A stretch of 64,000 nt of DNA from Gemmatimonadetes bacterium bin94 (GTDB taxonomy: Bacteria; Gemmatimonadota; Gemmatimonadetes; Longimicrobiales; Gaopeijiaceae): assembly GCA_002238865.1 (NCBI GenBank), contig MPNE01000006.1, forward strand, positions 113,709 through 177,708, read 5' to 3'. The notes beneath the pieces are model-generated. The model had not been told where the DNA came from. It was given only the letters and a program-made list of their open reading frames with translations, and made no database searches. Below are positions 24,429 through 32,421 of this stretch, one piece after another. The stretch's first letter is position 1; the number at the start of each line of letters is the position of its first letter. Both the position numbers and the translations under genes were made by a program.

Positions 24429-26489
24429 TCAGCGCGCGCTCATAGAAGTGTGGGCCCGTCGCAGCGTTGCGTCCAGTGCTTCGGAGGACGCCACGGGTTC
24501 GTAGCACGTCGTACCCACGCAAACGAACCCGAGGCCTGTATGCTCCAGGCGCTCGTGCATTGCCGGAAGGGCGGCCACGGCGGGCTGTGCGGGGTCGCCC
24601 CCGGTGATGACCCGGTTCGGATGAGGATGTCGATGTGCCCGTTCGAGCATACCGCCGACCCGCGAGAAAGATCCCACCAGCGTGACCTCGAGCCGTGAAG
24701 TCTCGTGCGCCAGGGCCGCGCCGAGGAGGCGTCCGACCGCCAGGGGGTAGCGCTCCATCGTGCCGCGCTCGCGGGCGAGGACCTTTTCGGTGAGGGTGAC
24801 GTGCGCGGCCGACCCGGTCAGCGCCGCGGAGCGGGCGAGGAGCTCCGTCGCGAGGGAGTTCCCCGACGGGGTGGCGTTGTCCATGATGTCTCTCGGCCGG
24901 ACCACCAGCGCTTCGCCATCCTCGGGTGCGTCGTAGAACAGCTCCTCCGCCCGCGACCAGAAGCGGTCGACCATCGCGTCGGCGATCCACGCCGCCTCCG
25001 TCAGCCAGCGCGCGTCGAGGGTGGCCTCGTAGAGAGACAGGCAGGCGTTGCCGAGGGCGCCGTAGTCTTCCAGGAAGCCGTTGACGTGGACGCGGCCGGC
25101 CGTGAGAACCCGTCGCAGGGTGTCGTCCCGGCGGACGGCGGCCAGGAGGACGTCCGCCGCCCGTGCCGCTGCGCGTGTGAAGTCCGGGCGCCCGAGCGCC
25201 GGGCCCGCTTCGGCGAGGGCGCGGATGGTGAGGCCGTTCCAGGAGGTCAGCACCTTCTCGTCGCGCAGGGGCTGGGGGCGGGTGCTCCGGTGGGCCTTGA
25301 GGGTGGAGAGGGACGCCTTCAGCAGCTCGTCCAGCTCGTCACGGGCCATTCCTTCCTGCCGTGCCACCGCATCCACATCGTGGGGAAGATGAAGGATGTT
25401 TCGGCCCTCGAAGTTGCCGGCATCGCTCACGTCGTAGATCCGTGAAAGGAGCCGCGCCTCGTCGCTGCCGAGGAGCTCGCGGACTTCCGACGGGGTCCAG
25501 AGGTAGAAGAGCCCTTCTTCACCCTCCGAATCGGCGTCGCGCGCGGAATAGAAGACGCCATCGGGCGACGCGAGGTCCTCGAGCACGTAGTCGAGCGTCT
25601 CTTCGGCGACGGGGCCCAGGTGGCGGGCGCCGAGCAGGTGCGCCCGGGTCAGAGCCCGCGCGATGAGGGCGTTGTCGTACAGCATCTTCTCGAAGTGGGG
25701 GACCAGCCACCGCGCATCGACGGAGTAGCGGTGAAAGCCGCCGCCGGCGTGGTCGCGGATGCCGCCCGCCGCCATGCGCGAAAGCGTGTGCGCCGCCATG
25801 GTGACGCCGTGCGTGCCGGGGTCGCCGGATCGCAGGAGAAAGTGCAGGAAATCGGGTTGGGGAAACTTGGGGGCCGCGCCGAATCCACCGTTCGTGGGGT
25901 CGAAGGTCCGTCCGGCCACGGAGACCGCGTGAGCGAAAAGCTTGCCGTCCCGGGCGTCGAAGTGGCCGGAAGCGGGATGGGGCTCCGTGGCGCCGCGGGC
26001 CAGGACCTCCGTGAGCTGGGCACCCGCCCGGGTCACGTCGTCTCGCCGCGCCCGGTAGGCGTCGGCGGCGGCGGAGAGAACCTGCCGGAAGGACGGCATG
26101 CCGTGGCGGGGCTCGGGGGGGAAGTAGGTGCCGCCGTAGTACGGGACGCCCGCAGGCGTGAGGAAGGCCGTGAGCGGCCACCCGCCCTGCCCGGTCATCG
26201 CCTGCACCGCGCGCATGTAGATGGAATCGACGTCGGGCCGTTCCTCCCGGTCCACCTTGATGTTGACGAAAGACCCGTTCATGAGCCGGGCGGTCTCGAC
26301 ATCCTCGAAGGACTCCCGTTCCATGACGTGGCACCAGTGACACGCCGAATAGCCGATCGAGAGGAGGATGGGACGGTCCTGCTCACGGGCCAGGTCGAGC
26401 GCTTCGTCGCCCCACGTGTGCCAGTCCACGGGATTGTGCGCGTGTTGCAGCAGGTAGGGACTGGTCTCGTTGGCGAGGCGGTTGGGCAT
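24429..26489 (-). CDS. DUF255 thioredoxin-like/glycosidase-like protein (YyaL/SPATA20 family)
   Basis: A 686-residue protein starting at ATG 26489 ([20 protein letters not shown]), the conserved beginning of the family. The N-terminal thioredoxin-like domain has the CxxC motif in [18 protein letters not shown], a hallmark of DUF255. The rest is an alpha/alpha toroid resembling six-hairpin glycosidases, with [29 protein letters not shown] and [16 protein letters not shown]. Family members are about 670-700 residues, so this one is complete. The biochemical function is not established; roles in redox or carbohydrate processing have been suggested. It lies 31 bases from the E1 gene on the same strand and may be in one transcript. 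Confidence 0.93.
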   Translation of the reverse strand: MPNRLANETSPYLLQHAHNPVDWHTWGDEALDLAREQDRPILLSIGYSACHWCHVMERESFEDVETARLMNGSFVNIKVDREERPDVDSIYMRAVQAMTGQGGWPLTAFLTPAGVPYYGGTYFPPEPRHGMPSFRQVLSAAADAYRARRDDVTRAGAQLTEVLARGATEPHPASGHFDARDGKLFAHAVSVAGRTFDPTNGGFGAAPKFPQPDFLHFLLRSGDPGTHGVTMAAHTLSRMAAGGIRDHAGGGFHRYSVDARWLVPHFEKMLYDNALIARALTRAHLLGARHLGPVAEETLDYVLEDLASPDGVFYSARDADSEGEEGLFYLWTPSEVRELLGSDEARLLSRIYDVSDAGNFEGRNILHLPHDVDAVARQEGMARDELDELLKASLSTLKAHRSTRPQPLRDEKVLTSWNGLTIRALAEAGPALGRPDFTRAAARAADVLLAAVRRDDTLRRVLTAGRVHVNGFLEDYGALGNACLSLYEATLDARWLTEAAWIADAMVDRFWSRAEELFYDAPEDGEALVVRPRDIMDNATPSGNSLATELLARSAALTGSAAHVTLTEKVLARERGTMERYPLAVGRLLGAALAHETSRLEVTLVGSFSRVGGMLERAHRHPHPNRVITGGDPAQPAVAALPAMHERLEHTGLGFVCVGTTCYEPVASSEALDATLRRAHTSMSAR

Positions 26490-26599
26490 GGGGGCGGGGG
26501 AGAGGGGAAGGGGGAGGCGGGAAGATAGCGGCAAGCGGGTGACCGGGCGAGTGGCGAAGCGGCCGACGTGCCGGCCCGGATTCCGATAACTTCAAACCC

Positions 26600-27406
26600 A
26601 TGGTTCGCCCGTTCCTTGTACTGGCGCTGCGCCGCCCGCGCCTTTGGCCCGCGCTCCTGTCCGCGGCGTGGGCCTTTCGCCCCAGAGGATGGTATCGGCG
26701 GCCGCCTTTCCTGCCTCTGCCATCGAAGGCATACATGCGCTGGCGCATGGAGACGGCGTACGGCGAGCCGGACGCGGTGCCCCCGGCGCACGAGATCGAG
26801 AGCTTCATCACCTGGTCCGCGGACATGCGTCGCCGGATGCGGCCCCGTGGACTTGTGCCGCTCTGGTTCAAGGTCGTGGCCATCGTCGTCCTCATCGCCT
26901 TCACCGCGTGGGTGAACCTGCGCGCGGGAGAGATCGACGCGGTCAGGGAGGCGGTGGCGTCCGCGGGGTACTGGGGCCTGTTGGCGGCGTCGGTGATCAG
27001 CGGTTTCAACCTTGTGGCCCCGGTGCCGGTTGCCGTCTTCTACCCGTTCCTGATGGAGTCCGGGTTCCAGCCGGCACCCACCCTCGTGACGATCGCGATC
27101 GGCATGACGGGGGGCGATTTCCTGGGCTACCTGATCGGGGACGCCACGCGCGACCTGGCGCGCAACCGACTGGCGGGTTTTCGAGCCCGGGTACAGTCGC
27201 TCCACCGGCGCCATCGACTCCTGCCCTTCGGGCTCCTGTTCCTCTACGCGGCCTTCGTGCCGTTTCCGAACGAGGTCGTCGTGATCCCGCTGGCGTTCAT
27301 GGGGTATTCCATGGGCGGCGTCATGGTCGCGGTGTTGCTGGGCAACGTGATCTTCAACTCGGTGTTGGCATTTGGCGCGTCGTGGCTCTTCGGGATGGGG
27401 GCGTGA
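26600..27406 (+). CDS. VTT-domain (DedA/SNARE-associated) membrane protein
   Basis: A 268-residue membrane protein. The core VTT domain is seen in LVAPVPVAVFYPFL, IGMTGGDFLGYLIGD, LFLYAAFVPFPNEVVVIPLA and VLLGNVIFNSVLAFG, which correspond to the re-entrant loops of DedA-type lipid transporters. Five or so hydrophobic segments are visible. An unusual 90-residue N-terminal extension is rich in arginine, proline and tryptophan (RRPRLWPALLSAAWAFRPRG) and precedes the first clear membrane helix. DedA proteins help undecaprenyl phosphate or phospholipid recycling. The stop at 27404-27406 comes one base before the GTG of coaE, so the two genes are coupled. Confidence 0.85.
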   Translation: MVRPFLVLALRRPRLWPALLSAAWAFRPRGWYRRPPFLPLPSKAYMRWRMETAYGEPDAVPPAHEIESFITWSADMRRRMRPRGLVPLWFKVVAIVVLIAFTAWVNLRAGEIDAVREAVASAGYWGLLAASVISGFNLVAPVPVAVFYPFLMESGFQPAPTLVTIAIGMTGGDFLGYLIGDATRDLARNRLAGFRARVQSLHRRHRLLPFGLLFLYAAFVPFPNEVVVIPLAFMGYSMGGVMVAVLLGNVIFNSVLAFGASWLFGMGA

Positions 27407-27407
27407 C

Positions 27408-28010
27408 GTGCGCATCGTCGGTCTGACCGGCAACGTCGCGGCAGGCAAGTCCGCGGTGGCGGAACTCTGGCGGCGGGCGGGGGTGTCGGTGGTGTCGGCG
27501 GACCAGCTCGCGCGCGCCGCGGTCAAGCCGGGCACGCGGGCGCTTGCCCGGATCGAAGAGCTCTTCGGTCCGGGTGTTATCCGGGGCGACGGGTCTCTGG
27601 ACCGCGGGGCCTTGCGCCGGATCGTCTTCCGTGACGAGGAGGCGTTGCGGCACCTGGAGGGGATCGTGCACCCTGAAGTGAGGCGCCTGAGGGACGCATG
27701 GACCGAGGAGAGGCGCGCCGCGGGGGCCGAAGTGGTGGCGTGGGAGGTTCCCTTGCTCTTCGAGACGGGGATCGAGGATCAGGTGGACGTCGTGGTCGTT
27801 GTGGACGCTCCGGTCTCCGTGCGCCTGAGCCGGATCATCGAGTCCAGGGGCCTGACCGAAGAGGAAGCCGAAGCGATCATGGAAGCCCAGATGCCGGCCG
27901 CCGAAAAGCGACGCCGGGCCGATATCGTTGTGAACAACGCGGGAACGCGTGACGCGCTGGCCAGCCGGGCAGCCGAGGTGCTGAACGAGATCGTGCGGGC
28001 GCGGAGGTGA
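27408..28010 (+). CDS. coaE: dephospho-CoA kinase
   Basis: A 200-residue cytoplasmic enzyme that phosphorylates the 3'-hydroxyl of dephospho-CoA with ATP, the last step of coenzyme A synthesis. The P-loop is GLTGNVAAGKSAV near residues 5-17, followed by VVSADQLARAAV (the conserved D of the substrate site), GALRRIVFRDEEALRHLEGI, the WEVPLLFETG motif and the C-terminal ADIVVNNAGT. The length matches the family. GTG 27408 sits one base after the stop of the VTT gene. The stop overlaps the GTG of the next gene (GTGA), so VTT-coaE-DHH form one operon. Confidence 0.95.
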   Translation: MRIVGLTGNVAAGKSAVAELWRRAGVSVVSADQLARAAVKPGTRALARIEELFGPGVIRGDGSLDRGALRRIVFRDEEALRHLEGIVHPEVRRLRDAWTEERRAAGAEVVAWEVPLLFETGIEDQVDVVVVVDAPVSVRLSRIIESRGLTEEEAEAIMEAQMPAAEKRRRADIVVNNAGTRDALASRAAEVLNEIVRARR

Positions 28011-28996
28011 GCGAGCGCGTGAGGCGGCTGGACGAGATCCTGCACGTCCTCTCCGGCGCATCGTCCGTGGTCATCGCCGTCCACGCCAACGCGGACGGAG
28101 ACGCGGCGGGGTCGGAGATCGCCCTCGCGGCGTTCCTGCGGGAACGGGGCACGCAGGCCTGGATCGTCACCCCGACGCCCTTCCCCGAGAGCTATGCCTT
28201 TCTTCTTCCGGATCCGGGATGGGTGCTCCCGGCGAAGAGCGCGGAGGAAGCCGAGCGCTGCCGGCACGCCGACCTGGCGGTCGTGCTCGACACGGCCGAA
28301 ATTCCGCGCATCGGCCGCGTCAAGGGGCTGGTCAGGCGCCTGCCGAAGGTCGTCATCGATCACCACCCGCCCGGCGGGCGTCCCATCGACGGCCTCGTCC
28401 TGCGTGACACAAGCGCCTGCGCCACGGGGGTGCTCGTCTTCGAACTCATCGACCGGGCCGGCGGACCCTGGACCGATGTGATGGCGCGAGCGCTCTACGT
28501 GGCCGTGCTCACCGACACCGGCGGCTTTCGCTTCTCGAACACGAACCCGGAGTGCTTCCGTGTCGCGGCTCGACTGGTCCAACTGGGGGCCGATCCGGAG
28601 GCGCTTCACAGGGCCGTGTACGGGCGTTTCCACCGGCGCCGCTTTGCCCTGCTGCGTGAGGCGCTGGCCACCCTGACCGTGCACGGGGGCGGCCGGATCG
28701 CGTGGATGACGGTGCCGAAGGAGGCCTACGACGCGCTTGGAGCCTCGCTGGAAGACCTGGAGGGCTTCGTGGATGTGCCGCGCGATGTCGCGGGGGTCGA
28801 AGTGGCCATGCTCTTTCGCACGACCGCCGACGGGCGGATCAAGGTGTCGTTTCGCTCGCTGGCTCCATGGGACGTGAACGCGGTTGCGGTGGCGCTGGGT
28901 GGTGGTGGGCACGAGCGGGCGGCGGCGGCGGTGGTGGCGGGGCCGCTGGAGGACGCGATCGACCGGGTGGTGAGGTTCGTGGAGGAGGAGTTCTGA
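28007..28996 (+). CDS. DHH-family phosphoesterase (NrnA-like)
   Basis: A 329-residue enzyme of the DHH/DHHA1 superfamily, likely an oligoribonuclease (nanoRNase) and/or pAp phosphatase. The metal-binding motifs are VIAVHANADGDAAGSEIAL (motif I), LAVVLDTAE (II), VVIDHHPPGG (III, the DHH) and VLTDTGGFRFSNTNP (IV). The DHHA1 substrate domain has IKVSFRSLAPWDVNAVA and the glycine motif GGGGHERAAAA. All key aspartates and histidines are present. In many bacteria this enzyme degrades 2-5-mer RNAs and recycles pAp, which links it loosely to CoA and sulfate metabolism. The GTG start overlaps the coaE stop. Confidence 0.92.
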   Translation: MSERVRRLDEILHVLSGASSVVIAVHANADGDAAGSEIALAAFLRERGTQAWIVTPTPFPESYAFLLPDPGWVLPAKSAEEAERCRHADLAVVLDTAEIPRIGRVKGLVRRLPKVVIDHHPPGGRPIDGLVLRDTSACATGVLVFELIDRAGGPWTDVMARALYVAVLTDTGGFRFSNTNPECFRVAARLVQLGADPEALHRAVYGRFHRRRFALLREALATLTVHGGGRIAWMTVPKEAYDALGASLEDLEGFVDVPRDVAGVEVAMLFRTTADGRIKVSFRSLAPWDVNAVAVALGGGGHERAAAAVVAGPLEDAIDRVVRFVEEEF

Positions 28997-29039
28997 ACTC
29001 CGGCTTGGCAACCTTGGCCAAACCGCTGATCTTTCCGGG

Positions 29040-29510
29040 ATGCGCGGTGTACCGGTGAGAACAGACTCGATTGCCGAGGCCGACGATGGCCCGGGAGTTC
29101 CGGAGGCGTTGCCCAGGACCTTGCGAGAGGTGGGGAACCGCCTCGGACCGGGAGCCATCGACCGCCTGTGGATTTTTCCACCCCTTGTCCAGGGGCGGCG
29201 GGAGTGGGGACTGGTCGCGGCCAGCTGCTTCGATGGCCGGGGGGCGCGGCGGCTGGTCACGGCGCGCTACTCGGCCGAGCGGACGGGCAAGGGCCTTTAT
29301 CTGGATTCCGAACTGCTCGACGAAGGCGTGGCACCCGCGGACCGGCTTCCCCGGGTGATGGAGGGCGTGGTCAAGCGCGGCCCCGAGCCGCTGGGCAGTC
29401 CAAGGCTGGTAGAGGTGGAAGGCGGGGTCGAAGCCTTTGAGTCGCTCATGGCGGACTACGACGGCGGCCTCTTCGAGGAAACGGTCGCCGGACCGCGTCC
29501 CGCTGGATGA
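29040..29510 (+). CDS. hypothetical protein upstream of a Fur-family gene
   Basis: I do not recognise this 156-residue protein. It has no signal peptide or membrane segment. Visible stretches are LREVGNRLGPGAIDRLWIFP, then EWGLVAASCFDGRGARRLVT and GVAPADRLPRVMEGVVKR, which suggest a compact mixed alpha/beta domain. Base and codon use match its neighbours, the stop lies 13 bases before the Fur-family start, and the gene is in line with coaE and the DHH gene, so it is probably real. An alternative GTG start is at 29055. It could be a small conserved protein of the phylum. Confidence 0.6.
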   Translation: MRGVPVRTDSIAEADDGPGVPEALPRTLREVGNRLGPGAIDRLWIFPPLVQGRREWGLVAASCFDGRGARRLVTARYSAERTGKGLYLDSELLDEGVAPADRLPRVMEGVVKRGPEPLGSPRLVEVEGGVEAFESLMADYDGGLFEETVAGPRPAG

Positions 29511-29523
29511 ACCGGAGACAGCG

Positions 29524-30027
29524 ATGAAGACCGGACCCACCAACATTGAACCCTATCTGGGGATTTTTGGCCGCTACCTCCGCGAACAGGGCCTTCCGGT
29601 CACCCAGCAGCGCATCGCGGTGGCCAAGGCCGTCTTCTCGTCGTCGCGGCACCAGTCCGTCGAGGACCTGGAGACCGTTCTGCGGGCGAAGGACTTCCGC
29701 CTGGGCAAGGCGACGATCTACCGTACCCTGGATCTGCTGGTCCGGAGCGGCATGGTCGAGGAGCACGACTTTGGCGAGGGCCTGAAGCGGTATGAGCACC
29801 GCCTGTCCAGGGACCCCGTGCATCACCACCTGGTGTGCACCGAGAGCGGCGAAGTGATCGAGTTCCGGAGCGAGGAACTTCGGCGCATCGTGGAGGAAAC
29901 CGCCGCGCGCCACGGCTTCCGTCCCACGCATCACAAGCTCGTCATCTTCGGCCTCAGCCGCGCCAGCCAGGAGTCGGGCGCCGATGTCCCGTATCGCGGC
30001 ATCACCTGTCCCATCGAGACGACCTGA
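29524..30027 (+). CDS. Fur-family transcriptional regulator
   Basis: A 167-residue winged-helix metalloregulator. The DNA-binding half has VTQQRIAVAKAVFSSSRHQS, LETVLRAKDFRLGKATIYRT and LDLLVRSGMVEEHDFGEG; the dimerisation half has the metal-binding HHHLVCTESGEVIEF. Only one cysteine remains in that region: Fur proteins usually have two CxxC pairs holding a structural zinc, and the spacing here reads CTES rather than CxxC. It may therefore be a Fur, Zur or PerR relative without structural zinc. It is followed after 12 bases by an agmatinase-like gene and preceded by a small unknown gene. The regulated targets cannot be named from this window. Confidence 0.9.
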   Translation: MKTGPTNIEPYLGIFGRYLREQGLPVTQQRIAVAKAVFSSSRHQSVEDLETVLRAKDFRLGKATIYRTLDLLVRSGMVEEHDFGEGLKRYEHRLSRDPVHHHLVCTESGEVIEFRSEELRRIVEETAARHGFRPTHHKLVIFGLSRASQESGADVPYRGITCPIETT

Positions 30028-30039
30028 CGCCCCGCCGCC

Positions 30040-31014
30040 ATGCCCAACCGAAGGGACCCCACCGCCACCGCCCGCACCGGCGCGCGCACCATCCACGATC
30101 TCCCCGCCGGCCTCGAACAGCTTCCCTGGGAGTTGCCGCGGGTCTTCCTCGGGCTGGACGGCGGGGGAGCCACGCACGAGGGCGCCGGCACCTGGATCCT
30201 GCCCGTCCCCTACCAGGCCACCACCAGCTGGGGCTCGGGGACGCGCCGCGGACCTCGGGCGATCATCGACGCCTCCCGCTACGTCGAGCTGTACGACCAC
30301 GAGCTGGACCGCGATCCGTCGGCCGGGGGCGTCTACACCTTTCCCGCGCTCGAGCTCGCGCGCGGGGACGCGGCCCGGGCAATGGCCGAGCTGGAAGACG
30401 CCTGCACGCGGGTACTGGATGCGGCCGCCGAACGGCGCGTCATCATGATCGGGGGCGAGCACTCCGTGTCGTCGCCCGCGATCCTCGCTCACGCCCGGCG
30501 GCTGCCCGAGCGGCTCGCGGTACTCCAGTTCGACGCCCATCTGGACCTGCGGGCCACCCTCGACGGCAGCCCCTTCTCCCACGCGTGCGCGATGGGGCGC
30601 GTCATCGACCAGGTCGACCTGGTCACGGTCGGGGCGCGGGGCATCAGCGCCGAGGAGTGGCAGGTCGCCCGGGACCGGGACAACGTGCACATCATCACGG
30701 ACAACGAAATGGCGCAGGGCGACGACTGGGCGGACCGAGCGGTCGACGCGCTGGGCGAATCGGTCTATATCACCTTCGATGTGGACTACTTCGACCCCTC
30801 TCTTGTGCCCTCGACCGGGACACCCGAGCCCGGCGGCGGCTTCTGGCATCCGACGCTGTCGCTTCTGAGGCGCGTCTTCGCGGAACGGCGTGTCGTCGGC
30901 GTGGATGTGGTGGAGCACGCGCCCATTCCCGGACTCGCCGCCCCGGACTTCCTGGTGGCGAGGCTCATCTACAAGATGATAGGCTACTGGAGCGAGAGCG
31001 GGTTGCGCCGCTGA
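30040..31014 (+). CDS. speB: agmatinase/arginase-family ureohydrolase
   Basis: A 324-residue ureohydrolase. The binuclear manganese motifs are all present: GGEHSVSSPAI, LQFDAHLDLR and ITFDVDYFDPSLVPSTGTPE, with the closing EHAPI. The N-terminus has LPVPYQATTSWGSGTRRGPRA, as in agmatinases. The likely reaction is agmatine to putrescine and urea, in polyamine synthesis; guanidinobutyrase or another guanidino hydrolase is possible. No arginine decarboxylase lies nearby. It follows the Fur-family gene by 12 bases. Confidence 0.9.
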   Translation: MPNRRDPTATARTGARTIHDLPAGLEQLPWELPRVFLGLDGGGATHEGAGTWILPVPYQATTSWGSGTRRGPRAIIDASRYVELYDHELDRDPSAGGVYTFPALELARGDAARAMAELEDACTRVLDAAAERRVIMIGGEHSVSSPAILAHARRLPERLAVLQFDAHLDLRATLDGSPFSHACAMGRVIDQVDLVTVGARGISAEEWQVARDRDNVHIITDNEMAQGDDWADRAVDALGESVYITFDVDYFDPSLVPSTGTPEPGGGFWHPTLSLLRRVFAERRVVGVDVVEHAPIPGLAAPDFLVARLIYKMIGYWSESGLRR

Positions 31015-31081
31015 CATCGCGCGCCCGGGCAAAACGGCCTTCTCGCAACGCATCCCCGACAGGACCAGCTCCTTACCGCAT

Positions 31082-31810
31082 ATGAACGAATCCATAGGTA
31101 TCACCATCGTCTTCACCGCCGGCGTGCTGTCCTTCCTGTCGCCGTGCGTACTCCCCCTGGTGCCGAGCTACCTCTCGTTCGTGACGGGGATGTCGCTCGA
31201 GGATCTGCAGGAGGGTTTCGATCGCCGCAAGGTACTGGTGCACTCGCTCCTCTTCGTCACCGGCTTCACCCTCATCTTCGTTCTTCTGGGCGCTTCGGCG
31301 TCCTTCATGGGGAGCTTCCTCAACTACTACAGCGACTGGATCGCGCGCATCGGCGGGATCATCATCATCATTCTGGGGCTGCACCTCATGGGCGCCTTCA
31401 GGCTCACGCCCCTCTTGCGGGAGAAGCGCGTCCACCTGGGTAACAAGCCTGCCGGATACGTCGGAACGGTGGCCGTGGGCTTCGCCTTCGGCGCCGGCTG
31501 GACCCCGTGCATCGGACCCGTGCTGGGCGCCGTCCTGACCCTGGCGGCGTCCCAGGAGAGCCTGGGACAGGGGACGATGCTCCTCTTCGTCTACTCGATG
31601 GGCCTCGCAATTCCGTTCATCCTCACGGCCCTGGCGCTGGAGCGCTTCCTTACCGCGTTTTCGAGGTTCCGGCGATTCCTGCCCGCGGTCCAGATCGCGG
31701 CCGGAGCGTTGCTGGTCCTGCTCGGCATCCTGCTGGTGACGGGATCGTTCACCGTGCTCGCCGCGTGGCTCAACCGCTTCGCGCCCGAATTCCTCCTGGA
31801 GAGGCTGTAG
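31082..31810 (+). CDS. ccdA: CcdA-type cytochrome c biogenesis / disulfide-relay membrane protein
   Basis: A 242-residue membrane protein with six hydrophobic segments, the usual CcdA size. The two redox cysteines are in LSFLSPCVLPLVPSYLS and AFGAGWTPCIGPVLG, which pass electrons from cytoplasmic thioredoxin to the periplasm. Other family marks are FVTGFTLIFVLLGASAS and GLHLMGAF. It feeds thioredoxin-like proteins outside the membrane that reduce apocytochrome c or mis-oxidised proteins. It is followed two bases after its stop by a redoxin gene, whose product could be a partner, although that protein lacks a signal peptide. Confidence 0.93.
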   Translation: MNESIGITIVFTAGVLSFLSPCVLPLVPSYLSFVTGMSLEDLQEGFDRRKVLVHSLLFVTGFTLIFVLLGASASFMGSFLNYYSDWIARIGGIIIIILGLHLMGAFRLTPLLREKRVHLGNKPAGYVGTVAVGFAFGAGWTPCIGPVLGAVLTLAASQESLGQGTMLLFVYSMGLAIPFILTALALERFLTAFSRFRRFLPAVQIAAGALLVLLGILLVTGSFTVLAAWLNRFAPEFLLERL

Positions 31811-31812
31811 CG

Positions 31813-32394
31813 ATGGCCCTGGTCCCTTCGACGATGCTCCCCCTGGGCACCCCGGCCCCCGACTTCTCGCTTCCCGAGCCGTCCACCGGCCGGACCGTGT
31901 CGCTGGGCGACTTCCGCGATGGTCGGGCGCTGCTCGTGGTCTTCCTCTCCAACCACTGCCCGTTCGTGAAACACATCGCCGACCGCCTTGCCACCGTCGC
32001 GGGCCGGTATCAGCGCGACGGATTGGCGGTGGTGGGCATCAACGCCAACGACGTCGCCCTCCACCCGGAAGACAGCCCGGACGCCATGAAGCGCGAAGTG
32101 GAGCGCCGGGGGTACACCTTCCCGTACCTCTTCGACGAGACGCAGGAAGTCGCGACTGCGTACCGGGCGGCGTGCACGCCGGATTTCTTCCTGTTCGAGG
32201 GGGGACGGCGTCTGGCCTACAGGGGACAGTTCGACGCAAGCCGCCCGTCACTCGACGTTCCCGTGACGGGGGACGATCTCCGCGCGGCGATGGATGCGGT
32301 GCTGGCGGGGCAGGCCCCCCCGGCCGAGCAGGTTCCGAGCGTGGGGTGCAACATCAAGTGGAAGCCGGGGAACGAGCCGGAGTGGTTCGGGTAG
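31813..32394 (+). CDS. redoxin (AhpC/TSA-like) thioredoxin-fold protein
   Basis: A 193-residue thioredoxin-fold protein. It opens with MLPLGTPAPDFSLPEPS, has the peroxiredoxin-like active site FLSNHCPFVKHI with a single cysteine in place of CxxC, then GLAVVGINANDVALHPEDS and ACTPDFFLF. The C-terminus (VGCNIKWKPGNEP) carries a second conserved cysteine. This matches the thioredoxin-family proteins with SNHCPFVKH that are widespread in Gemmatimonadota and Bacteroidota. No signal peptide is present, so it is probably cytoplasmic. It lies two bases after the ccdA stop, which implies coupled expression. Confidence 0.88.
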   Translation: MALVPSTMLPLGTPAPDFSLPEPSTGRTVSLGDFRDGRALLVVFLSNHCPFVKHIADRLATVAGRYQRDGLAVVGINANDVALHPEDSPDAMKREVERRGYTFPYLFDETQEVATAYRAACTPDFFLFEGGRRLAYRGQFDASRPSLDVPVTGDDLRAAMDAVLAGQAPPAEQVPSVGCNIKWKPGNEPEWFG

Positions 32395-32421
32395 GGCAAG
32401 TGCCTGCCCCCGGAGCCGTGA

